From UBA8828 sp046315175 (GTDB lineage Bacteria; Verrucomicrobiota; Verrucomicrobiia; Opitutales; UBA953), in assembly GCA_046315175.1 (NCBI GenBank), contig JBKDBK010000096.1, forward strand, positions 1-33,383: a stretch of DNA of 33,383 nucleotides, written 5' to 3'. The notes under the pieces were generated by a model. It was not told the origin of the DNA and did no database searches. It was given only the letters and a program-made list of their open reading frames with translations. Position numbers and translations under genes: made by a program. Below are positions 7,639-15,929 of this stretch, in pieces; position 1 is the stretch's first letter; each line of letters starts with the position of its first letter.

Positions 7639-9702
7639 TTATTGGGGAAGCGGCAGCTCGAGGCCGGTGGAGGGCAGGAAGATCCTGGGCCGCCGAATCT
7701 CGCCGTCGGCCCCCGGCGACGAGTCCATCCTCCAGTTGCGCGTGGCGTAGTCGTAGACCAGCGATTCCGCGGGGATGCCGACCTTGCCGGCGCGATCGGA
7801 CACGCGGGCCTCGCCGCGCAGGACCAGGCGGCGGCCGGCGGCGTCGAGCTCGAGGGCCTTGCCGGTGGCGCGGTTGCCGTCGACCTCGAGGCGCACGTCG
7901 CCGGTGCCGCGGGCGCTCGCGAGACGCATGCCCTCCTTCGGGTCGCGGCGGGCGGAGCCTTCCAGGAGCTGGCAGGCTCCCTCGGCGCCGCCGGCGCGCA
8001 GGGCGACGTCGCCCCGGATCCAGAAGCGGGCGCCCTCGCCGGCGAGCACCAGCTCCTGGCGGTCGGCCACGAAGGCGCCGACGCTCTCGCCCGAGGCGAT
8101 CTCCAGGCGGGGACGCGCGGCGGCCTCGCCCTCGCCCCTGAGGAGGGCGACGAAGAGGGGATTGTCCTTCAGCTCCGGATAGTCGGTGCCGACGGCGGGA
8201 TGGAGCTCGGCGCGGTCGGCGGTGGCGAGCACGCCCTTGGTCTCGAGTCGCACATCGCCCTCCAGCTGGGCGCGACCGAGCACCAGCCTCGGCTCGGAGA
8301 CCACCGGCTGCCCGGGGAGGGCGCGGGTGTCGACCCTCGACACGGTCTCTCCCCGAAGCACGAGCGTGCGGCAGGTGACGCGGGCCTGGCCGGACCTCAG
8401 GGCGGCCGCGCCGGTCATCCGGGCAAGGGTCAGGTTGCCCTCGCGGCGAATCTCAATGCGGCCGGCCTCGGCGTCGAGGGACCCGCCCTCGGTCTTGCCG
8501 CGGAGAGCGGCGCGCACGCCGGGACCCTCCTCGATGCGGATCGCCGACTCGCCGAGGAAGACGAGGATCAGGGAGCCGGCGAGCTCGAGGCCGCGGCGGT
8601 CGCGCACCGAGGGGTCGCCGCGGAGGGTCAGCTCGCCGCGATCGCGGTCGAGCCTGGCCTCGCGCGAGGTGAAGACGAGGGTGCCTTGCTCGCCCCGCAC
8701 GGAGCCCGATGCCTCGACGGGCCCCTTGCCCTCGGGATCGGCGCGCATGGCGAGGCGCTCGGAGGCGAGCCGGGCCGCGGGACCCGCGTAGGAGGCCTCG
8801 CCCTCCAGGGAAAGGTCGAACCCGCCATCCTTCAGGGGCGTGGCGACGACGCTGCGGCCGGCGAGCGAGGCGGCAGGGCGGCCCTTGCCGGGGGCGAGTC
8901 GGACCTGTACCGCGCGGTCGTCGCGGCAGGTGAGCCGGCCGGAGGCGAGGTCGCGGGTGACGGAGGTGGCGAGGATCTCCGCCTCGGCGTCGACCACGCG
9001 GACGGCGCCCAGCAGCTCGAGACGCCCCGCCTCGGCGTCCTGCGTGACCTCGTCGGCCTCGAGGGTTCGGCCGGCGGCGACATGCCGGACGCCGCCGCGG
9101 GCGACCCAGCGGAGCAGCTCCGAGCCGGGACCGAGGTCGCAGTCGACGCGATCGCAGGCGAGGCGCTCGCCTGGACGGACAAGGGTGACGCCGCCGCTGA
9201 AGGTGAGCCGGGTGCCCGAGGGGAGAGGGGAGGCGTCGACGCGGGCGGCGACAATCTCGACGCGCTCCTCGGGCTTGGGGCCCGACCGGAGGCTGCCGCG
9301 GACTTCGGCGAGGAGGGCGAAGGCGTCGCCCTCGCGCAGGCCGCGCCACGTCCAACCCTTGCCCTGCAGCCGAAGGCCGTCGGACTCGAAGGTGACGGGG
9401 TCGGCGCCCTCGGCCGCGCGGCGCTCCGGCTCGGCCCGGGCGGTGGCGGTGCGGACGACGAGCGAGCGCTTGCCCTCGCGATAGGTCGTCAGGGCCATTC
9501 CCGACAAGTCCCACTGGCCCTGGGCGCCCTCGCGGGGGACGAGGGTGGCGGCGCGCATCTCCCACACCTTCTCGGCCTTGGCGTCATCCGAGAAACCCGT
9601 GAGCGCGGCGCCGCTGGCGCTACGCACGTTCGCGCCTTGCTGCGCCGAGAGAGCCGCGGCGAAGAGCAGGAGGGCGAGGATGATGGAGGACTTAAGAGGC
9701 AA
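7639..9702 (-). CDS. LptA/LptC-like (OstA family) LPS transport protein, long form
   Basis: This appears to be a periplasmic LPS-bridge protein. A signal peptide (Leu/Ala-rich core, cleavage near SAQ at about 20-22) is followed by an LptC-like stretch (VWEMRAATLVP... to about 150, including WDLSGMALTTYREG). A long series of OstA/LptA-type beta-jellyroll elements fills the rest to 687 residues, with recurring patterns of the type LxxG.vRv.d.., a..vt.D and G.L.crd. E. coli LptA and LptC are each under 200 residues, so this is three to four times longer and may combine both. The start is TTG at 9702; no ATG or GTG in frame fits, and the signal peptide begins right there. It lies 41 bases upstream of lptB. 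The assignment rests on position plus fold-like repeats and is less certain than for lptB. Confidence 0.75.
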   Translation of the reverse strand: MPLKSSIILALLLFAAALSAQQGANVRSASGAALTGFSDDAKAEKVWEMRAATLVPREGAQGQWDLSGMALTTYREGKRSLVVRTATARAEPERRAAEGADPVTFESDGLRLQGKGWTWRGLREGDAFALLAEVRGSLRSGPKPEERVEIVAARVDASPLPSGTRLTFSGGVTLVRPGERLACDRVDCDLGPGSELLRWVARGGVRHVAAGRTLEADEVTQDAEAGRLELLGAVRVVDAEAEILATSVTRDLASGRLTCRDDRAVQVRLAPGKGRPAASLAGRSVVATPLKDGGFDLSLEGEASYAGPAARLASERLAMRADPEGKGPVEASGSVRGEQGTLVFTSREARLDRDRGELTLRGDPSVRDRRGLELAGSLILVFLGESAIRIEEGPGVRAALRGKTEGGSLDAEAGRIEIRREGNLTLARMTGAAALRSGQARVTCRTLVLRGETVSRVDTRALPGQPVVSEPRLVLGRAQLEGDVRLETKGVLATADRAELHPAVGTDYPELKDNPLFVALLRGEGEAAARPRLEIASGESVGAFVADRQELVLAGEGARFWIRGDVALRAGGAEGACQLLEGSARRDPKEGMRLASARGTGDVRLEVDGNRATGKALELDAAGRRLVLRGEARVSDRAGKVGIPAESLVYDYATRNWRMDSSPGADGEIRRPRIFLPSTGLELPLPQ

Positions 9703-9727
9703 GGGGCGGAGGAGATAACAACAAACC

Positions 9728-9943
9728 GGTGGCGGAGGTCGCGGAGGGGGCGGAGGATAGATGCAGAAGGCGCGGGAGGAGGATGACCGATACGAAGAAT
9801 GGGGAGGAACGGAACGATGGGAAGGATAAGGAAACGGAAGGAGTCTAGCACCTTAGACTCATCCCTATCCTACGCCTCCTACGAATCCTGCATCTCCTGT
9901 CTTATCCTCCGCGACCTCCGCCCCCTCCGCATCCTCCGCCACC
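9728..9943. repeat. Palindromic purine/pyrimidine-asymmetric repeat element
   Basis: The 246-bp gap between fmt and the lptCA-like gene is filled by an imperfect inverted repeat. The left arm (9728-about 9840) is almost all purine on the plus strand and starts with a GGTGGCGGAGGTCGCGGAG block. The right arm (9861-9943) is almost all pyrimidine and contains the near-reverse-complement blocks ATCCTCCGCGACCTCCGCC and CATCCTCCGCCACC. At the centre is a perfect 7-bp hairpin (GAGTCTA / TAGACTC, six-base loop, 9841-9860). No convincing ORF lies inside. It resembles dispersed intergenic palindromic repeats, but its copy number cannot be judged from this window. Confidence 0.7.
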
Positions 9944-9948
9944 CATTC

Positions 9949-10926
9949 CTATTTCAACGGCCTCGGTCCGACAAGCGGCGGCATCGGCTCGGAGGCGATC
10001 ACGGCGCCGGGCGCGAGGCGAAATCCGGCGAGGAAGGCGGCGGCGGGGAGCATCCTGCCTCCCGGACGCTGGAGCTCGAGCAGGCGCAGGATGCCCTCGC
10101 CCGTGGCGACGCTCACCCCGGAGGCGTCGGCCGAGAGCACGGTCCCGGGCGGCGCGCCGGCGGGCGCGGTGTCCGCCTCGGCGCGGCCGACCTTGAGGCG
10201 CGCGTCGCCGACGAGGCAGGTGCTGCCGGGCCAGCCCTCGAGGGCGCGGACGCGGTTGGCGAGCTCGCGCGCGGGCGCGCGGAAGTCGAGCGCGGCGTCC
10301 TCGCGCCGGAGGCGGCGCGTGTAGGTGGCGGCGGCGTCGTCCTGGGGGACCGGCGCGAGGCCTGCCGCGAGGAGGGCGGGGACGGCCTCGGCGGCGAGAA
10401 GGCCGGCGAGGAGGCCCATCTCGGCGCGGAGCGCCTCGCGGGCGAGGCCGGGCCCGATGGCGAGGCGGCGCTCGGCGAGGACGGGCCCGGCGTCGAGCCG
10501 CCGGACAACCTGCTGGAGGGTCACGCCGGTCTCGGCGAGGCCGAGGGCGAGGGCTCCCTCGACGGGCGTGGCGCCGCGCAGGGCGGGCAGGAGGGAGCCG
10601 TGGAGGTTGACGAAGCCGAGGCGAGGGATGGCGAGGGTGGGCTCGCGGAGGAGCTGGCCGTAGGCCATGACGACGGCGAGGTCGGGCCTGAGCGCGGCCA
10701 GGGCGGCGTCCTCCGCCTCGTCAAACCGCTCGGGGCGGCGGAGGGCGAGGCCGCGGGCGAGGGCCCAGGCGGAGACGGCGCTGGGCTGGACCGACTGGCC
10801 GCGACCGCTGGGACGGTCGGGCTGGGACCAGACGTGGACGACCTCGACCCCGGGGAGGGCGACGACGGCCTCGAAGGCCGGGAGCGCGATGGGGTCGGAT
10901 CCGAGAAGGACGACGCGCGCGCCCAT
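9949..10926 (-). CDS. fmt: Methionyl-tRNA formyltransferase
   Basis: Fmt transfers the formyl group of 10-formyl-tetrahydrofolate to initiator Met-tRNA. The N-terminal Rossmann-like catalytic domain (1-200) shows VMAYGQLL, then NLHGSLLPALRGATP with the catalytic Asn107 and His109, and Asp145 in LDAGPVL, the N-H-D triad of the family. The C-terminal OB-like tRNA-binding domain follows, with the conserved ANRVRALEGWPG stretch near 230. At 325 residues the length is normal. The gene begins 3 bases after the der stop codon, so the two are co-transcribed. Downstream the run is interrupted by the palindromic element before lptCA. def, often beside fmt, is not here. Confidence 0.96.
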   Translation of the reverse strand: MGARVVLLGSDPIALPAFEAVVALPGVEVVHVWSQPDRPSGRGQSVQPSAVSAWALARGLALRRPERFDEAEDAALAALRPDLAVVMAYGQLLREPTLAIPRLGFVNLHGSLLPALRGATPVEGALALGLAETGVTLQQVVRRLDAGPVLAERRLAIGPGLAREALRAEMGLLAGLLAAEAVPALLAAGLAPVPQDDAAATYTRRLRREDAALDFRAPARELANRVRALEGWPGSTCLVGDARLKVGRAEADTAPAGAPPGTVLSADASGVSVATGEGILRLLELQRPGGRMLPAAAFLAGFRLAPGAVIASEPMPPLVGPRPLK

Positions 10927-10929
10927 GGC

Positions 10930-12519
10930 TCAGCGGGCCTTGCGGCGGTTGCGGGTGGGGCCGGCCTTGCCGGCGCGGGGGCCGCCGAGCCGGGTGCCCC
11001 AGCGCTTGGAGGAGGAGGGCTTGGGGCCGCGCGACTTCGTCCCGGGCTTGGGGGAGCCGGCCTTGGCGGAGGGCGAGGGGAGGTCGCCGGGAGCCGCGCC
11101 CTGCGGGGCGTAGAAGCCGCGGTTGGCCTGCTTGGGCTTGCCGACCAGCTCGAGGAAGAGGGGGACGCCGGCGAGGTCGAAGGCGTCGTGCAGGCCCTTG
11201 GCGAGGTAGCGCACATAGCCGTCCTCGAGGGGCTCGTCGGTGTTGCAGAAGAGGCGGAAGCGGATGGGGCGGCGCGCGACCTGCGTGGCGTAGTAGCACT
11301 TGAAGAGCTTGCCGGAGCGGGGCCGGGGCGGGCGCTTGGCGAGGAGGTCGTGGAGGGCGCGGTTGAGCCGGGCGGTGGGGATGACGGCGCCGGCGCGGGC
11401 GTGGACGGCGGCGGCGGCCGAGAGCAGCTCGTCGGTGCGGAAGCCGGTCTTGGCGGAGACGAAGAGGAGGGGCGGGTCGGGGAGGAAGAAGAGCGCGCGG
11501 CGGACGGCGGCCTGGAAGCGGCCGCGGAACTCGCGCTCGTCCTCGTAGTCGCCCATCGGACCTTGGCGGAAGGCCTCGAGGGCGAGGTCCCACTTGTTGA
11601 TGACGAGGACGATGCCGGCGCCGAACTGGCCGAGCTCGCCGGCGAGCTGGAGGTCGATGCGCGTGACGCCCTGGGTGGCGTCGATGACGAGGAAGACGAC
11701 GTCGGTGGCGGCGAGGATCTCCTGGGCGCGGGAGTGGGAGAGGAACTCGAGGGTGTCGCGCTTGGTGGCGGCGCGGCGGCCGGCGGTGTCGGCGAGCTCG
11801 AACAGGCGCTCGACGCCCTGGGGATCGCGCCAGGCGAGGCGGGCGCGGACGGGGTCGCGCGTGGTGCCGGCGACCTCGGAGACGACGAGCTTGTCGGCGG
11901 CGAGGAGGCGGTTGCCGAGCGAGCTCTTGCCGACGTTGGGGCGGCCGGCGAGGGCGATCCGGATGGGGTTGACGGTGTCGGCGGGCGGGACCTCGGGGGG
12001 CGGGCCGAGCTCGGCGAGGATGCGGCGGAGGAGGAAGTCGACCCCGCGGCCGTGCTCGGCGGAGACGAGGACGGGGTCGCCGTAGCCGAGCTCGTAGAAC
12101 TCGTCGCGGGCGGCGTCGCGCGCGGGGGTGTCGGCCTTGTTGGCGACGACGACGACCTTCTTGCCCGCCGCGCGGAGGCGGCCGGCGACCTCGAGGTCGA
12201 GCGGGACGCAGCCCTCGGCGGCGTCGGCGACGAGGAGGACGAGGGAGGCGGAGGCGATGGCGAAGGCGACCTGCTCCTCGACGGCGTCGGCGATGACCTT
12301 GGGGGTGAGCTTGGCGTCGAAGAGGCCGATGCCCCCGGTGTCCATCAGGAGGAAGCGGCCCTCCTCGACGTCGGCGGTGAGCAGGTCGCGGGTGACGCCG
12401 GGCTGGTCGTGGACGATGGACATGCGCCTGCCGACCAGGCGGTTGAAGAGGCGGCTCTTGCCGACGTTGGGGCGGCCGACGAGCGCGACGCTGCGGGAGA
12501 TCTCGGTCGTCGGGGCCAT
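10930..12519 (-). CDS. der: Ribosome-associated double GTPase Der (EngA)
   Basis: Der is an essential GTPase with two tandem G domains that acts in 50S subunit assembly. Both P-loops are the family GRPNVGKS, at residues 15-22 and 192-199. Each domain also has its DTxG switch-II motif (DTGG at 60-63; DTAG in domain 2) and NK.D motif (NKAD near 127, NKWD near 307). A KH-like C-terminal domain follows at roughly 370-455. After it there is an unusual basic, Pro/Ser/Lys/Arg-rich tail of about 75 residues, making the protein 529 residues against roughly 440-490 in most species. The tail may bind RNA, but that is inference. ATG 12519 lies 52 bases after the aminotransferase stop; no Shine-Dalgarno is seen. 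Confidence 0.96.
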   Translation of the reverse strand: MAPTTEISRSVALVGRPNVGKSRLFNRLVGRRMSIVHDQPGVTRDLLTADVEEGRFLLMDTGGIGLFDAKLTPKVIADAVEEQVAFAIASASLVLLVADAAEGCVPLDLEVAGRLRAAGKKVVVVANKADTPARDAARDEFYELGYGDPVLVSAEHGRGVDFLLRRILAELGPPPEVPPADTVNPIRIALAGRPNVGKSSLGNRLLAADKLVVSEVAGTTRDPVRARLAWRDPQGVERLFELADTAGRRAATKRDTLEFLSHSRAQEILAATDVVFLVIDATQGVTRIDLQLAGELGQFGAGIVLVINKWDLALEAFRQGPMGDYEDEREFRGRFQAAVRRALFFLPDPPLLFVSAKTGFRTDELLSAAAAVHARAGAVIPTARLNRALHDLLAKRPPRPRSGKLFKCYYATQVARRPIRFRLFCNTDEPLEDGYVRYLAKGLHDAFDLAGVPLFLELVGKPKQANRGFYAPQGAAPGDLPSPSAKAGSPKPGTKSRGPKPSSSKRWGTRLGGPRAGKAGPTRNRRKAR

Positions 12520-12571
12520 GGGGACAGGTTCGGGGCCGGGGCCGGCGGGCGCAAGCGCAAGCGGCCGCGGC

Positions 12572-13747
<1,176 letters not shown>

Positions 13748-13766
13748 GGGCGGGCGGGTCGGGGTC

Positions 13767-14249
13767 TCAGGCGCTGACCGAGGGCTTGTCGCGGTCGGCG
13801 CCCTGGTCGCCCACGACGAAGCCGTCCTTCTTGTAGGCCCGGAGGATGAAGTGGGTGGAGGTGCCCTGGACGCCCTCGATGCGGGCGAGGCGCTCGTGGA
13901 CGAAGCTGGCCACCTTGTAGAGGCTGTCGGCGGCGACGACGACGAGTAGGTCGTAGCCGCCGGACATCAGGTGGCAGCTCTCGACCTGCTCGAAGGCGCT
14001 GATGCGCTCGGCCAGGCCGTCGAAGCCGCCGCGGCCCTCGGGGCGCACCTTGATCTCGATGACGGCGCGGACGCGGCGCTCGGCCTCCCAGGCGGGGTTG
14101 AGCACGGGGCGGAGGCCGAGGAGGACGCCGTCGCGGCGGAGCTGGTCGAGCTCGCGGGCGATCGCGTCGGGACCGAGCCCGAGGATCTTGCCCATCTGGG
14201 CGGTGTCGAGGGTCTCGCCCTCGAGGAGGAGCTTGAGCACGGGGTTCAT
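13767..14249 (-). CDS. Lrp/AsnC family transcriptional regulator
   Basis: Small DNA-binding regulator that typically responds to an amino acid. The N-terminal winged-helix part (1-60) contains LDTAQMGKILGLGPDAIARELDQL, with a turn before the recognition helix. The RAM-type ligand-binding/oligomerisation domain follows (about 65-145), with the pattern F..VESCHLMSGGYDLLVVV and FI..R...I.GVQGTSTHFIL, typical of Lrp. At 160 residues the length is standard. It lies between aroF (7 bases upstream) and the AlaT-like gene (19 bases downstream), so it probably controls that aminotransferase, as AlaR (YugG) does for AlaT in B. subtilis. Its control over aroF is possible but unsupported. Confidence 0.9.
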   Translation of the reverse strand: MNPVLKLLLEGETLDTAQMGKILGLGPDAIARELDQLRRDGVLLGLRPVLNPAWEAERRVRAVIEIKVRPEGRGGFDGLAERISAFEQVESCHLMSGGYDLLVVVAADSLYKVASFVHERLARIEGVQGTSTHFILRAYKKDGFVVGDQGADRDKPSVSA

Positions 14250-14256
14250 GGGAAGG

Positions 14257-15330
14257 TCAGCGGGCGACGGGCGCGGCGCGGCGCGCGCGCACGGCGGCGG
14301 CGAGCTCGGCGAGCACGGGGGCCGTCTGCTCGAAGCTGATGCAGGCGTCGGTGATGCTGACGCCGCGGCGGGAAGCCTCCCTGCCCTGCCATTCCTGGCG
14401 CCCCTCGGCGAGGTGGCTCTCGATCATGAGGCCGGCGACGGCGGCGGAGCCGGCGGCCACCTGGGCGGCGATCTCGGCGGCCACGACCGGCTGGCGGCGG
14501 TGGTCCTTGGAGCTGTTGCCGTGGGAGCAGTCGAGCACGAGGCGCGGGGGCAGGCCGGCCTTGGCGAGGCGGGCCACGGCGTCGGCGACGTGCTCCGGGC
14601 CGTAGTTGGGGCCGGTGCGCGAGCCGCCGCGGAGGATGACGTGCGCGTCGGGGTTGCCGGCGGTCTGGAAGACGGCGACCTCGCCGTCCTTGGTGACGGA
14701 GGGGAACCAGTGCGAGGAGCGCGCGGACAGGCAGGCGTCGACGGCGACCTGGACCGAGCCGTCGGTGCCGTTCTTGAACCCGACCGGCATGGAGAGCCCG
14801 GAGGCGAGCTCGCGGTGGATCTGGCTCTCGGTGGTGCGGGCGCCGATGGCGCCGTAGGAGACGAGGTCGGCGAGATACTGGGGCGTGATGGGGTCGAGGA
14901 ACTCGGTGGCGGTGGGCAGGCCGCGGTCGGCGATGCCGAGGAGCACCCGGCGGGCGAGGCGGACGCCGTCGTTGATGGCGAAGGAGCCGTCGATGGCGGG
15001 GTCGTTGATCAGCCCCTTCCAGCCCACCGTCGTCCGCGGTTTCTCGAAGTAGACCCGCATGACGACGAGGAGGTCGGCGGCGTGGCGGCGGGCCTCGGCC
15101 AGGAGCTTGTCGGCGTACTCCGAGGCGGCCTCGGGGTCGTGGATGGAGCAGGGGCCGACCACGACGAGGAGGCGGTCGTCCTGCCCCTGCAAAACCCTGG
15201 AAATCTCGCGCCGGGAGGTGGCGACGACCTCGCTGGCGCGCTCGGTGGCGGGAACCTCCGCGAGCACGACCTTGGGGGGAGCCAGGGGTTGCCGGCTCCG
15301 GATCCGCAGGTCGTCCGTGTTTTGGAACAT
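14257..15330 (-). CDS. aroF: 3-deoxy-7-phosphoheptulonate (DAHP) synthase, class I
   Basis: Condenses phosphoenolpyruvate and erythrose 4-phosphate to DAHP, the entry step to chorismate. This is the metal-dependent AroF/G/H-type enzyme, 357 residues, normal length. Motifs in order are GPCSIHD (59-65), RVYFEKPRTTVGWKGLINDP near 92-111, GARTTESQIHRELASG near 183, GFKNGTDG, ILRGGSRTGPNY and DCSHGNSSKDH (metal-ligand Cys/His region). The isozyme's feedback specificity (Phe, Tyr or Trp) cannot be read reliably, so the symbol only marks the family. ATG 15330 is divergent from fur. No Shine-Dalgarno precedes it; the upstream stretch is pyrimidine-rich. It heads the long minus-strand run that ends at hprK. 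Confidence 0.95.
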   Translation of the reverse strand: MFQNTDDLRIRSRQPLAPPKVVLAEVPATERASEVVATSRREISRVLQGQDDRLLVVVGPCSIHDPEAASEYADKLLAEARRHAADLLVVMRVYFEKPRTTVGWKGLINDPAIDGSFAINDGVRLARRVLLGIADRGLPTATEFLDPITPQYLADLVSYGAIGARTTESQIHRELASGLSMPVGFKNGTDGSVQVAVDACLSARSSHWFPSVTKDGEVAVFQTAGNPDAHVILRGGSRTGPNYGPEHVADAVARLAKAGLPPRLVLDCSHGNSSKDHRRQPVVAAEIAAQVAAGSAAVAGLMIESHLAEGRQEWQGREASRRGVSITDACISFEQTAPVLAELAAAVRARRAAPVAR

Positions 15331-15406
15331 CAGGGAAGGGAAAAGGGTTGAGGCAAGGCGGCGAGGGGGGGCGAGTCAACGCAGGAACCCGGCGCGCGGG
15401 TAGGTG

Positions 15407-15435
15407 TTGACGGCATCCCAGCCTGTCTCGATTGT
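15407..15435 (+). promoter_or_regulatory. Candidate fur-nadA promoter with TGTCTC direct repeats
   Basis: TTGACG (15407-15412) is separated by 17 bases from GATTGT (15430-15435), a good -35 but a weak -10 match. Transcription would begin only a few bases before the fur ATG at 15448, so the mRNA would have almost no leader. Two TGTCTC copies at 15424-15429 and 15435-15440 are spaced 11 bp apart, about one helical turn, across the -10 region, and could be an operator. GTTGAC (15406-15411) is also inverted relative to GTCAAC at 15375-15380. All of this is pattern reading only. Confidence 0.35.
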
Positions 15436-15447
15436 GTCTCAACTGAC

Positions 15448-15924
15448 ATGAAAGGCAAGCCGTCAGCCATCGCCAGGGAGCCCGATCGGGCGGAGGCCTT
15501 CCGCGCCTACATCGCCCAGCAGGGGCTGAGGGGAACCCGGCAGCGGATGGCGGTCTACGAGGCGGCGCGCGGGCTGGCCGGCCACTACACGGCGGACGAG
15601 CTGCTGCGCAAGGCGCGGCAGCTCGACGACACGGTGTCGCGGGCGACCGGCGACCGCCCCCTGCCCCTGCTCGGCGGCTGCGGGGCCGTGCGCGAGGTCG
15701 ACGTCGGCCGCGACCACACCTACTACCTGACCGAGAGCGGGGGCGCCAGCTTCCGCGCCCAGCTGATCTGCGAGCGCTGCGAGACCATCATCCCGGTGGA
15801 GGCGCCCTTCATGGAATGGTACGGCAAGGCGGTCGCGGCCAAGCACGGGATGCGTCCGGTCTCGCAGCGCCTGCAGGTCAACGCCATCTGCGCGGACTGC
15901 CAGAAAAGGGAGTCGCTCGCCTGA
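15448..15924 (+). CDS. Fur-family metalloregulator with degenerate recognition helix
   Basis: The Fur family are dimeric metal-sensing repressors. The 158-residue protein has the winged-helix start (LRGTRQRMAVYEAA near 26-39), GHYTADELL (His usually a zinc ligand) and a C-terminal dimerisation domain with CERC and CADC Cys pairs that would hold structural zinc. In the recognition helix, where the family reads ATVYR.LPLLVE.G.V, this protein reads ATGDRPLPLLGGCGAV (residues 66-81). The near-universal Val-Tyr pair is Gly-Asp, Thr is Pro, and Val-Glu is Gly-Gly. The HHHDH-type metal motif before the first Cys pair is also not seen. It may be a regulator with altered or lost DNA reading, or carry local sequence errors. 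It lies 5 bases upstream of nadA. Confidence 0.85.
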   Translation: MKGKPSAIAREPDRAEAFRAYIAQQGLRGTRQRMAVYEAARGLAGHYTADELLRKARQLDDTVSRATGDRPLPLLGGCGAVREVDVGRDHTYYLTESGGASFRAQLICERCETIIPVEAPFMEWYGKAVAAKHGMRPVSQRLQVNAICADCQKRESLA

Positions 15925-15929
15925 ATCCC

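Noticed and set aside
7600..9786. A 728-codon plus-strand open frame opposite the lptCA-like gene.
   Set aside because: Low-complexity shadow. The minus strand has a signal peptide, beta-type pattern and the expected lpt context.
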